64,000 nt of DNA from Corynebacterium sp. HMSC08A12 (GTDB lineage: Bacteria > Actinomycetota > Actinomycetes > Mycobacteriales > Mycobacteriaceae), in contig NZ_KV789166.1 in the NCBI RefSeq assembly GCF_001807485.1, forward strand, positions 1-64,000. The letters run 5' to 3'. This document shows, piece by piece, positions 37,752 through 45,816 of the stretch (its first letter is position 1; every line of letters starts with the position of its first letter). Under the pieces are notes generated by a model. It was not told where the DNA came from. It ran no database searches and saw only the letters and a list, made by a program, of their open reading frames with translations. Position numbers and translations under genes: made by a program.

Positions 37752-38777
37752 CTACTCCTCGCTCAAAATCCGCGAGACGTAGTGCGCCACGGCGGTCACA
37801 GAGGAAATGGTGCCGGAGTAGTCCAGGTGGGTTGGCCCCACCACTCCCATGCCGCCGAGCACCGCGTTGGCATTGCCGTAGCCGGCGGATACGACGGAGG
37901 CGCCGCGCAGCTCCTCGTCCTCGTTCTCCTCGCCGATGCTCACCTGCACCTGCAGGTCACGCACGCTATTCAGCAGCTTCAGCACCACTACCTGCTCTTC
38001 CAGGGCCTCCACCACGGGGCTGAGTTCGCTGGTGCGCATCAGGTTGGGCGTGCCCGCCAGGATCAGCCGGTCATTCGGGCGCTCCAGCAGGGTCTCCACC
38101 AGCACGGTCGTCACCACGAGTGCCACGTCGCGCAGCTCCTCGGGCATGCTGTTGCCCTTGGCCTCGTTCGCCAGCGCGGCGATGTTCGTGCATGCGTCGT
38201 CCAGGGTGCGCCCCACCATCGCGGAGTTCACCAGGTCGCGCAGCCGCGGCAGGTCGTCGTCGCTGATCGGCTGGCCTAGATCCACGTTGCGCTGGTCCAC
38301 GCGCCCGGTGTCGGTGATCAGCACCAGCAGGATGCGGTGGCTGCCCAACTTCACCAGCTCGCAGTGCTTCACCCGCCCGCGCCGCAGGTCCGGCATCTGC
38401 ACCACGGCCACCTGGCGGGTCAGCTGGGATAGCAGCTGCACGCTGCGGCGCAGCACGTCCTCTAGGTCCACGCCGTGTTCCAGGAAGTCCAGAATCGCGC
38501 GGCGCTCCGGGGTGCTCAGCGGCTTGACCTCGTTGATGCCGTCCACAAAGCGGCGGTAGCCCTTCACCGTGGGGATGCGCCCGGAGGAGGCGTGCTGTTG
38601 GGTGATGTAGCCCTCGGCCTCCAGCACCGCCATGTCGTTGCGGATCGTCGCGGAGGAAACACCCAGCTGGTGCTTATCCACCAGCATCTTCGAGCCCACC
38701 GGTTCGTGCGAGGCGATGAAATCACTGACGATCGCCCGCAGCACCTGGTTCCTTCTGTGTTCAGTTCCGCTCGACAA
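37752..38777 (-). CDS. hrcA: Heat-inducible transcription repressor HrcA
   Basis: A protein of about 341 residues that represses groE/dnaK genes at CIRCE elements. The N-terminal winged helix shows [26 protein letters not shown] and [31 protein letters not shown], both diagnostic. Start choice is uncertain: TTG at 38777 has GAGGAG eight bases upstream and gives the usual N-terminus; a GTG at 38786 and a TTG at 38813 are also in frame. It lies upstream of dnaJ in the conserved hrcA-dnaJ pair. Confidence 0.93.
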   Translation of the reverse strand: MSSGTEHRRNQVLRAIVSDFIASHEPVGSKMLVDKHQLGVSSATIRNDMAVLEAEGYITQQHASSGRIPTVKGYRRFVDGINEVKPLSTPERRAILDFLEHGVDLEDVLRRSVQLLSQLTRQVAVVQMPDLRRGRVKHCELVKLGSHRILLVLITDTGRVDQRNVDLGQPISDDDLPRLRDLVNSAMVGRTLDDACTNIAALANEAKGNSMPEELRDVALVVTTVLVETLLERPNDRLILAGTPNLMRTSELSPVVEALEEQVVVLKLLNSVRDLQVQVSIGEENEDEELRGASVVSAGYGNANAVLGGMGVVGPTHLDYSGTISSVTAVAHYVSRILSEE

Positions 38778-38831
38778 ATCCTTCACTCCTCGCGTGAGTC
38801 CGATTAGCCTCAAATAGCTCTCGATTGGCTC

Positions 38832-40097
38832 TTAAAGCCCGAGCGCCAACACGATGTCCGTGACGATCCCGTCGGCCAGGTAGCGCCCTTTATCCGTCAA
38901 TCTTAGGCGCTCGCCGCGTTTGTCCAGCAGCCCCAGGCCCGTGTAGCGCTCGATCACCTGTCCCAGTTCCGCGTTCTGGGCGGGATTAGCACTGTTCGCG
39001 CCATCGCTTCCGCCCGTCAGCTCCGCCAGGTCCACCCCCTCGGCCAGCCGCAGCCGCAGCATCACCTGTTCTGTGCGCAGGTCGTCGTTGCTTAAGCGCT
39101 CGGTCGTCACCACCGACCCTGGCACGGGTAGGCCATCCTTTCCTATTGACGCCCCCTCGGCCTCACCCAGCAGCCCATTCCAATAGGTCGCCGGACGCTT
39201 CGCATTCACCAACCTCACCAGGCCTGATTCGCTGTGGCCTTCCCCGCGCAGCCGCACGCATCCGTGGGCGCCGGGGCCTGCGCCCCACCACTGCCCGGAG
39301 CGCCAATAGATCAGGTTGTGCTGGCATTCGCCGCCGGGTTTGGCCCAGTTAGAGACCTCGTACCAGCGAAAACCGGCCTGGCGCAGGCGGGCGTCGATGA
39401 CGTCATAACGATCCGCCAGAGTGTCCTCGTCCGGGGCGGGCAGCTCGCCGCGCCGCACCTTGCGCGCCATGGCCGTGCCGTCCTCCACGATCAGGGAGTA
39501 GGCGGAGACGTGGTCGACGTCCGCCTCCAGCACCGCGTCGAGGGTACGCCGCAGATCGTCGTCGGTCTCGGTGGGGGTGCCGTAGATGACGTCCAGGTTG
39601 ATGTGCTCGAAACCGGCCCGCTTGGCCTCGCGGGTGGCCTCAATCGGGCGGCCTGGGGTGTGCTGGCGCTCCAGCACCTTCAACACATGCCCCATCGCGG
39701 ACTGCATGCCCAAGGAGATGCGGTTGAAGCCGGCCTCGCGCAGTCCTGCAAAGAACTCCGGGCTGGTGGACTCCGGGTTGGCCTCGGTGGTGACCTCTGC
39801 ATCGGCTGCGAGCCCCACGGTGCGACGCGCAGCGTTCAGCGCCCGGGCCAGCCCCTCGTGCCCCAGCATGGACGGCGTGCCGCCGCCGAAGAAGACAGTC
39901 TGCACCTCGCCGGGGTAATCCCACACCTCGGCGGCGACCTCTAGCTCACGCTCCAGGGCATCCAGGTAGCCGGGGATGGTGTTACCCTCTGCAGCGCCGC
40001 CGTCGGCCGCGCTGAGCTCCTGCGGGGTGTACGTGTTGAAGTCGCAGTAGCCACAGCGGGTGGAGCAAAAGGGGACGTGGATATAAAGGCCATGCAT
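38832..40097 (-). CDS. hemW: Radical SAM heme chaperone HemW
   Basis: A 421-residue radical SAM protein. The start HGLYIHVPFCSTRCGYCDFNTYTP holds the CxxxCxxC cluster that binds 4Fe-4S and SAM. Further motifs are FFGGGTPSML, TTEANPES and ISLGMQSA. It is often misannotated as oxygen-independent coproporphyrinogen oxidase, but HemW proteins carry heme. A short Ala/Asn/Gly insert (GGSDGANSANPAQNAE) is seen near residue 380. A start overlapping that of the flanking gene was excluded. Confidence 0.92.
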   Translation of the reverse strand: MHGLYIHVPFCSTRCGYCDFNTYTPQELSAADGGAAEGNTIPGYLDALERELEVAAEVWDYPGEVQTVFFGGGTPSMLGHEGLARALNAARRTVGLAADAEVTTEANPESTSPEFFAGLREAGFNRISLGMQSAMGHVLKVLERQHTPGRPIEATREAKRAGFEHINLDVIYGTPTETDDDLRRTLDAVLEADVDHVSAYSLIVEDGTAMARKVRRGELPAPDEDTLADRYDVIDARLRQAGFRWYEVSNWAKPGGECQHNLIYWRSGQWWGAGPGAHGCVRLRGEGHSESGLVRLVNAKRPATYWNGLLGEAEGASIGKDGLPVPGSVVTTERLSNDDLRTEQVMLRLRLAEGVDLAELTGGSDGANSANPAQNAELGQVIERYTGLGLLDKRGERLRLTDKGRYLADGIVTDIVLALGL

Positions 40098-40136
40098 ACT
40101 ACGTGCATAGTACTAGCCGTGCTGGCGGTACTGGCG

Positions 40137-40940
40137 CTAGACCGCAGTGCCGCGCTTGCGTCGCTGCAGGCGGCCGACGATCTCCTCCACCCGGGCGCGC
40201 TCTGCCAGGAACTCCGGCGGCGCCTCGCCGCGCATGCCCGCGGCCAGCTCCGGCTGGCGGGCAATGACCTCCCGCCAGTGGCCTACCAGCTCGATGGTGC
40301 GCTGCTCGGCCTTCACGTATGCCTGCGGCAGCAGCACGGACTGGGATTCCAGGGCGCACTGCGTCTGGTTGATCACCCAGTCCTCCACCTCGCGCAGGTC
40401 CGCGCGGATACGCTCGGCCTGCTCGCGCAGCCACATGCGCCAGGAGGCCGTGGAGGCCATCGTCGCCGGCGCGTGCTCGGCGGAAGTATCAGCGAACTCC
40501 GCGCCACGGGCACTGCGCGGGTCGCTGGTGCCGGCGGCGGTTGGGGTGGTGGCGTCAGAAAGAGAACGGCGAGCGGACGCACCGGGCTTCCTGTGCATAA
40601 AGCTCAAGGTGCGGCCGGGGTGCGGGTAGTCGCTGCCGCGCGCAACGCTGCCGCCGAGGGCGCGAGGGGTGCGCGAGGGAGTCACGCCGGACATGCTGCC
40701 GGCGCGCACACCGGAGACGAAAGCCTGGCGCAGGCCGTTGAGCTCGGACAGGCCGGGGCGCACCTCGGCGCGCCCCTCCGCGACGATCTCCTCCAGCTCC
40801 AGCAGGCAGTCTTCCACCAGGTCGGCATCCCAATCGGCGATGGCCTGGGAGACGTGATTGATGTAATCGGCGATCTCGTCGCCAATGTCGTAGATATTTT
40901 GGGTGAGCTCGCGAACGCGCAGGGCAGCATCGTAGTGCAC
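40137..40940 (-). CDS. Hypothetical coiled-coil protein
   Basis: A 267-residue protein with an N-terminal helical region (residues 1-70; Glu/Asp-rich), a variable Ser/Arg/Pro-rich middle (about 85-150), and a C-terminal helical stretch (SWRMWLREQAERIRADLREVEDWV) ending in basic residues. No transmembrane helix or catalytic motif is seen. It sits 39 bases upstream of hemW and downstream of the fadD terminator. I do not recognise the family; it resembles corynebacterial conserved hypotheticals. Confidence 0.62.
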   Translation of the reverse strand: MHYDAALRVRELTQNIYDIGDEIADYINHVSQAIADWDADLVEDCLLELEEIVAEGRAEVRPGLSELNGLRQAFVSGVRAGSMSGVTPSRTPRALGGSVARGSDYPHPGRTLSFMHRKPGASARRSLSDATTPTAAGTSDPRSARGAEFADTSAEHAPATMASTASWRMWLREQAERIRADLREVEDWVINQTQCALESQSVLLPQAYVKAEQRTIELVGHWREVIARQPELAAGMRGEAPPEFLAERARVEEIVGRLQRRKRGTAV

Positions 40941-41004
40941 GCGTTCTCCTCTCCCCTGGGCTCGTCACAGCCCATGTGTTGGTTGATACCGCAGACAACT
41001 CTAA

Positions 41005-41044
41005 AACAAGAACACCGGTCACGCGCGGAGGCGTGGCCGGTGTC
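41005..41044 (-). terminator. Intrinsic terminator of fadD
   Basis: On the minus strand GACACCGGCCACGC pairs with GCGTGACCGGTGTT, followed by CTTGTTTTA. It lies within 20-60 bases of the fadD stop codon. Confidence 0.75.
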
Positions 41045-41063
41045 GTGAAGCGGATTTCTTAAC

Positions 41064-42902
41064 TTACTTTGAGTTGTAGATCCAGGCGATATCGTCGGCG
41101 AAGTTCTTCGCCACGACGAAGCGCTTCAGCTTCAGCGACGGGGTGACTTCGTCGTTCTCCTCAGTGAAGTCGCGGTGGACGATACGGAACTTCTTGATGC
41201 CCTCAGCGTGGGAGACCGTGGCGTTGGCCTCGTTGATCGCATCCTGAATCTCGGAGCGCAGGACCGGGTTTTTCGCCAGCTCGCGGATGGAAACATTCTC
41301 GGCGATGCCGTTGTTCTCCTTCCACTTCTTGGCAGCCTCCTCGTCCAGGGAGATCAAGGCGCCGACGAACTTCTGATCGTCTCCAACGACCATGGCCTGG
41401 GAGATCAGAGGAGCGGAGCGCAGGATGTCCTCCATCGGGCCAGGCGACACGTTCTTACCACCGGCGGTGACGATGATTTCCTTCTTGCGGCCAGTGATCT
41501 TCAGGTGGCCGGTGGGCAACAACTTGCCCAGGTCGCCCGTACGGTAGAAGCCGTCCTCAGTGAAGGATTCCGCAGTAGCTTCCTCGTTCTCCCAGTAGCC
41601 GGCGAAGACCATGTCGCCCTTCAGCAGGATCTCGCCGTCATCGGCGATCTTGACGGTGATGCCACCCAGCGGGCGGCCGACGGTGCCGATAATGTTGTCC
41701 GGGGCGAAGTTAGTGCAGGCTGCGGCGGTGCACTCGGTCAGGCCGTAACCCTCGTACAGAGTCACACCCACGCCACGGAAGAAGTGCATGAGCTCCGGGT
41801 TCAGTGCGGAACCGCCGGAGATCGCGTAATCCAGCTCGCCACCCATAGCCTCGCGCACCTTGGAGTAGACCAGCTTGTCACCGATGGCGCGGTCGATCTT
41901 CTGCTTCAGCGATGGCCCCTCGTCGGTATCGAGAGCCTTCGAGTAGTCGACTGCGGCGCGCTCTGCGAAGTTGAAGATCTTGGCCTTGACGCCACCGCCC
42001 TCCGTGGCCTTGGACTTCACACCCGCGTGAACCTTCTCAAAGATGCGCGGAACAGAGCAGATCAGGTTCGGCTTGGTGCGCTGGAACTCAGCAACCAGGG
42101 TGCTCATGTCGCTCCAGTGGGTCTGGGTAGCGCCACCGACGGTGGCAGCGTGAGCCATCGCGCGGGAGAACACGTGCGCCAGCGGCAGGAACGTCAGCTT
42201 GCGGTAACCGAAAGCAGCGGCGCGGCCGACCGGGTGAGTCAGGATGGCACGGGCCTCAGCCAGCCAATTGTGGTGGGTCAGCTTGCAGCCCTTTGGACGG
42301 CCGGTGGTGCCGGAGGTGTAAACGATGGAGGCAACGTCATCGTGGCGGGTGTTGGCGATGCGCTCTTCCAGGACGTCCTGCCCGATGCCAGCTTCCTGGC
42401 CGTCGTTAACCAGGATGTCAATGGCACCGCTGTTGATCTCCAGCACGCGCTTGAGGTGCGCGGACTTGTCGCCCTCCGGACGGTCGCCTTCCTTGACGAA
42501 GGTCTTCAGGCGGGTGGTGTGGCCGGACTTTTCAGCGATGGCCAGCTTCGCGCCGGAGTTGCCCACGATCCACTCACACTGGGAGGTGGAGGAGGACGGG
42601 TAGATCGGCACGGTGATGCCGCCGGCAGCCCAGATGCCGTAGTCCAGCACAGTCCACTCGTAGCGAGTGTCGGACATGATGACCACGCGGTCGCCCTGCT
42701 CGATACCGTTGGCAACCAGGCCCTTGGCTACTGCGTAAACGTCGTCCAGGAACTGGGAGACGGTGACGTCCACCCAGTCGAAGTTCTTCGGACGCTTAAA
42801 CAGCACCCCGTCTGGGGATTCGGCGCCGAGGTCACGGACTGCCGTTAGGCAGGTCTCGTGCTCGTCGATCGTGTATAGGGCTTCAGAGGTGTACTCCGTC
42901 AT
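41064..42902 (-). CDS. fadD: Long-chain fatty-acid--CoA ligase (FadD15-like)
   Basis: An AMP-forming acyl-CoA synthetase of about 612 residues that activates long-chain fatty acids using ATP and CoA. Motifs include VYTSGTTGRPKGCKLTH (ATP-binding P-loop-like), YGLTECTAA and GDLGKLLPTGHLKITGRKKEIIVTAGGKNVSP. I chose ATG 42902 (MTEYTSEAL) because AAGGGAG lies just upstream; a start at 42920 adds six residues. It is divergent from malQ with about 244 bases between them. It is the typical FadD15-type enzyme of actinobacteria; the natural substrate chain length is not visible. Confidence 0.92.
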   Translation of the reverse strand: MTEYTSEALYTIDEHETCLTAVRDLGAESPDGVLFKRPKNFDWVDVTVSQFLDDVYAVAKGLVANGIEQGDRVVIMSDTRYEWTVLDYGIWAAGGITVPIYPSSSTSQCEWIVGNSGAKLAIAEKSGHTTRLKTFVKEGDRPEGDKSAHLKRVLEINSGAIDILVNDGQEAGIGQDVLEERIANTRHDDVASIVYTSGTTGRPKGCKLTHHNWLAEARAILTHPVGRAAAFGYRKLTFLPLAHVFSRAMAHAATVGGATQTHWSDMSTLVAEFQRTKPNLICSVPRIFEKVHAGVKSKATEGGGVKAKIFNFAERAAVDYSKALDTDEGPSLKQKIDRAIGDKLVYSKVREAMGGELDYAISGGSALNPELMHFFRGVGVTLYEGYGLTECTAAACTNFAPDNIIGTVGRPLGGITVKIADDGEILLKGDMVFAGYWENEEATAESFTEDGFYRTGDLGKLLPTGHLKITGRKKEIIVTAGGKNVSPGPMEDILRSAPLISQAMVVGDDQKFVGALISLDEEAAKKWKENNGIAENVSIRELAKNPVLRSEIQDAINEANATVSHAEGIKKFRIVHRDFTEENDEVTPSLKLKRFVVAKNFADDIAWIYNSK

Positions 42903-42959
42903 GCTGCTCCCTTTGTTCATGTCCTGACAGTTGCCTGACCTGGGTTTTTACGTGAATAA

Positions 42960-42986
42960 CGGGCGCAATTTCGGTCGTTGCGCCCG
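42960..42986. promoter_or_regulatory. Perfect 9-base dyad in the fadD-malQ intergenic region
   Basis: CGGGCGCAA and TTGCGCCCG pair perfectly around a nine-base loop, 58 bases upstream of the fadD start and about 160 upstream of malQ. It may be an operator serving both divergent genes or a structured leader for fadD. No known regulator motif is recognised. Confidence 0.4.
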
Positions 42987-43146
42987 CAGCCTCAACGTGA
43001 CTTATACTTCTACAACCATATATGAGTGGCGTGAATCACGTCGAACCTTCGGCAAAATTCCCCACACCCGCTGCTGCGGCCTTCTCCCCACTATCTCCCC
43101 GCTGTCCCGCTCGCCCCTTTTTTGCAAAAGGCTGGAAAAGTGGAAG

Positions 43147-45336
43147 ATGCGCCCGGTGCCCTGCACAATGGCAGTTGTGACTAGCTCTGTGGAATCCGGC
43201 GGCGCAAATGCCTCCGATGTCAATGCAATCCTCAACGAATTGGCCACCGAGTGCGGCGTGGCCACCTGGTACACCGGCCAGAACGGCCAAAGGGTAGAGG
43301 TCCAAAGCAGCACCGTGCTCTTCGCACTCCGCGAGCTGGGTCTGGATCTGCCCGAGGACCCCGACGCCCTCACCGAAGAGATTGCACAGGCGGCCATCGA
43401 GGACCTGCTACGCGCCCGCTATAGCCGCATGCTGCCTCCCACCGTCACCGCCATCGCCGACCGCCCCCGCACCTTGCATGTCCACTGCATCGACGGCGAA
43501 TCCCTGCAGGTGCAAGTCCGCACCGAAGACGGCGAGACCATCCCCCTCGAACAGCTCAATGAATGGGTCGATCCCATCACCGTCGGCGCTGAAGCCGCCG
43601 CCACCACTTTCGGCACCGCCACATTCCAGCTTCCCGCACTGCCCGCGGGCTGGCACCAGCTCGAGGCCCGTGCCGATTCCACGGAGGCTACTTCTACCCT
43701 GCTGGTTTCCCCCCAAGCCCTGGAACTACCGGATGCCCCGCGCACCGGAGTAATGGCGCAGCTGTACTCCCTGCGCGACCGCGGTGCCTGGGGCATCGGC
43801 GATTACGGCACGCTCGAGGTCTTGAGCGATTCCCTGCAGAAGCTCGGCGGGGCGGACTTCGTACTGGTAAACCCCATGCACGCAGCGGAGGCCGCTCCCC
43901 CGGTGGAGGATTCCCCCTACCTGCCGACCACCCGCCGCTACACCAACCCCATCTACATCCGGGTGGAGAACACTCCTGAGTACGCCGCACACCCCGAGCT
44001 GCACGCGGAGATCGAGCAGCTCGCCGCCCCGCTGAAGAAGCGCAATCACACGGCTGACCTGTTGGAGCGGGACCCCGTGGTGGCGTCCAAAATCAAGGCC
44101 CTACACCTGCTGTACGCCGCAGGGATCGGCGACGAGCGCGCGGAGCAGCTGCGTGCCTTCCGCGAGCGCGAGGGCGAGGGGCTGGTGGGCTTCACCGAAT
44201 GGTGCGAGCGCGCAGCCAACGATCCGGCGCTGACCAGCGACTTTTACGCCTGGATGCAGATGGTTTGCCAGGAGCAGGAACTGCACGCGCAGAACACCCT
44301 GACCGAACACATGAGTATCGGACTGATGGCCGACCTGGCCGTGGGCGTGCATCCCGGTGGCGCAGATGCGCAGACTCTGGCCGACGTACTGGCTCCCGGA
44401 GCCAGCGTGGGCGCCCCGCCGGATGGCTACAACCAGCAAGGCCAGGACTGGTCGCAGCCGCCGTGGCACCCCTGGAAGCTGGCCGAAGAAGGCTACCGTC
44501 CGTGGCGCGACATGCTGCGAACGATCCTGCGCACCGCCGGCGGCATCCGCATCGATCACGTGCTGGGGCTGTTCCGCCTGTGGTGGATCCCGCGCATGGA
44601 ATCCCCCACCCTGGGCACGTACGTCACCTACGACCACGAGGCGCTGGTCGGTGCGCTAGTGCTGGAGGCTCACCGCGCCGGTGCCGTAGTGGTCGGCGAG
44701 GACCTGGGCACCTTCGAGCCGTGGGTGCAGGATTACCTGGCCAGCCGCGGCGTGATGGGGACCTCGATCGTGTGGTTTGAGGGCGACGCCAACGGGGCGA
44801 AACCGCCGGAGGCCTACCGCCGTACCTGCCTGACCTCCGTGACCACACACGACCTGCCCCCGACCGCCAGCTACCTGCGCGGCGGGCACATCGGCCTGCG
44901 CGAGGAGCTGGGAGTGCTGACCCGCAGCTCGGACGACGAGTTCGCCGAGGATGCCAACTGGCAGGTCGACGTGCTGGGCACCATCGCCCGCCACGGTGGC
45001 TTCCGCGGAATGGACTGCGAGGGCTACTTCCTTAACGACCTGCGCCAGGAACTGGACGATCCGCGGCACGGGCGCGAGCGCCGCCCGGATGTCTCGTACA
45101 TCCTGCGCGCCATGCACCGCTACATTGCGCAGACACCGTCGCTGCTACGCTGCGCCGCGCTGGTGGATCTGGTGGGAGACCTGCGGGCGCAGAACCAGCC
45201 GGGCACCACGCAGGACCTGTACCCGAACTGGCGCGTACCGCTGTGTGACGGCGCGGGCAACCCAGTGCTGGTGGAGGATCTGGCGAACATGCCACTGGCT
45301 CGCGACGTGCTGGCCGCCACCCGCGGCGAGGGCTAG
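43147..45336 (+). CDS. malQ: 4-alpha-glucanotransferase (amylomaltase)
   Basis: A GH77 enzyme of about 729 residues that transfers glucan segments in maltodextrin and glycogen metabolism. Motifs include the substrate-binding DYGTLEVL, IRIDHVLGLFRLWWIPRM (nucleophile Asp in the IDH), VVGEDLGTFEPWVQDYL, and the later TTHDLPPTASYLRGG. I start at ATG 43147, since an upstream in-frame extension (42931) reads as low-similarity sequence; another ATG lies at 43168. A GC hairpin follows the stop. Confidence 0.9.
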   Translation: MRPVPCTMAVVTSSVESGGANASDVNAILNELATECGVATWYTGQNGQRVEVQSSTVLFALRELGLDLPEDPDALTEEIAQAAIEDLLRARYSRMLPPTVTAIADRPRTLHVHCIDGESLQVQVRTEDGETIPLEQLNEWVDPITVGAEAAATTFGTATFQLPALPAGWHQLEARADSTEATSTLLVSPQALELPDAPRTGVMAQLYSLRDRGAWGIGDYGTLEVLSDSLQKLGGADFVLVNPMHAAEAAPPVEDSPYLPTTRRYTNPIYIRVENTPEYAAHPELHAEIEQLAAPLKKRNHTADLLERDPVVASKIKALHLLYAAGIGDERAEQLRAFREREGEGLVGFTEWCERAANDPALTSDFYAWMQMVCQEQELHAQNTLTEHMSIGLMADLAVGVHPGGADAQTLADVLAPGASVGAPPDGYNQQGQDWSQPPWHPWKLAEEGYRPWRDMLRTILRTAGGIRIDHVLGLFRLWWIPRMESPTLGTYVTYDHEALVGALVLEAHRAGAVVVGEDLGTFEPWVQDYLASRGVMGTSIVWFEGDANGAKPPEAYRRTCLTSVTTHDLPPTASYLRGGHIGLREELGVLTRSSDDEFAEDANWQVDVLGTIARHGGFRGMDCEGYFLNDLRQELDDPRHGRERRPDVSYILRAMHRYIAQTPSLLRCAALVDLVGDLRAQNQPGTTQDLYPNWRVPLCDGAGNPVLVEDLANMPLARDVLAATRGEG

Positions 45337-45337
45337 C

Positions 45338-45360
45338 AGCGCGCTCGCTGGGAGCGCGCT
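45338..45360. terminator. Possible terminator hairpin after malQ
   Basis: AGCGCGCTC and GAGCGCGCT form a perfect nine-base stem around GCTGG directly after the malQ stop. There is no clear T-run, so it may act with Rho or serve the opposite strand. Confidence 0.45.
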
Positions 45361-45363
45361 GGG

Positions 45364-45450
45364 CTAGAAGACGCTGGTGGCCAGCCAGGCCACGAGCAGC
45401 AGAACCAGCAGCAGGGCCAACGCCTGGCGCACCTTGGAGTGGTGTTTCAT
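45364..45450 (-). CDS. Very small hydrophobic peptide (28 aa)
   Basis: Open frame MKHHSKVRQALALLLVLLLV plus eight residues to a stop (AWLATSVF). It is a basic start followed by one leucine/valine-rich membrane helix. A GAGG lies about 11 bases upstream. It falls between malQ and an 81-residue membrane protein gene. A membrane micropeptide is plausible; a chance frame cannot be excluded. Confidence 0.3.
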   Translation of the reverse strand: MKHHSKVRQALALLLVLLLVAWLATSVF

Positions 45451-45507
45451 CGGCTGCTAGTCCTCTCCGTCTCTTCTGTCTCTGTTTCTGACCACTTCTG
45501 GTCCGTC

Positions 45508-45753
45508 TTAGCGCTTCTGGTCGTCTCCGGCGCTACGCTTAGCGTCGCCGTCTAACGGCACCGAGCTGCGGCTCGCGAACATCTCGTGCAGCGAAAGCGC
45601 CCCGTGCACGCGCTGTTCCTCCGCGCTGGCGGGGAAAATCCGCAGCGCAATCACCTGCCATACTAAGGCCAACACGGTGCAAACCACGAATAGGGCGAGG
45701 AACACCAGCGGGGTTTGGATCCACACCGGCGCGTTGATCAGCCATTCCATCAT
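45508..45753 (-). CDS. Small single-pass membrane protein
   Basis: An 81-residue protein with one membrane helix near the start (WIQTPLVFLALFVVCTVLALVWQVIALRI) and a polar, basic C-terminal half that would face the cytoplasm. It starts MMEWLINAP; the second Met may be the real start. It lies 63 bases downstream of the M3 peptidase gene on the same strand. Function unknown. Confidence 0.55.
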   Translation of the reverse strand: MMEWLINAPVWIQTPLVFLALFVVCTVLALVWQVIALRIFPASAEEQRVHGALSLHEMFASRSSVPLDGDAKRSAGDDQKR

Positions 45754-45816
45754 TGGTGGCGCTCACCCTTTCTGATTCCCTGTTTCTCTGTTGGTCTTCT
45801 GTATTTTTCTTGACGC

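Noticed and set aside
37672..38830. CIRCE element near hrcA-dnaJ
   Set aside because: No TTAGCACTC/GAGTGCTAA dyad was found around these genes.
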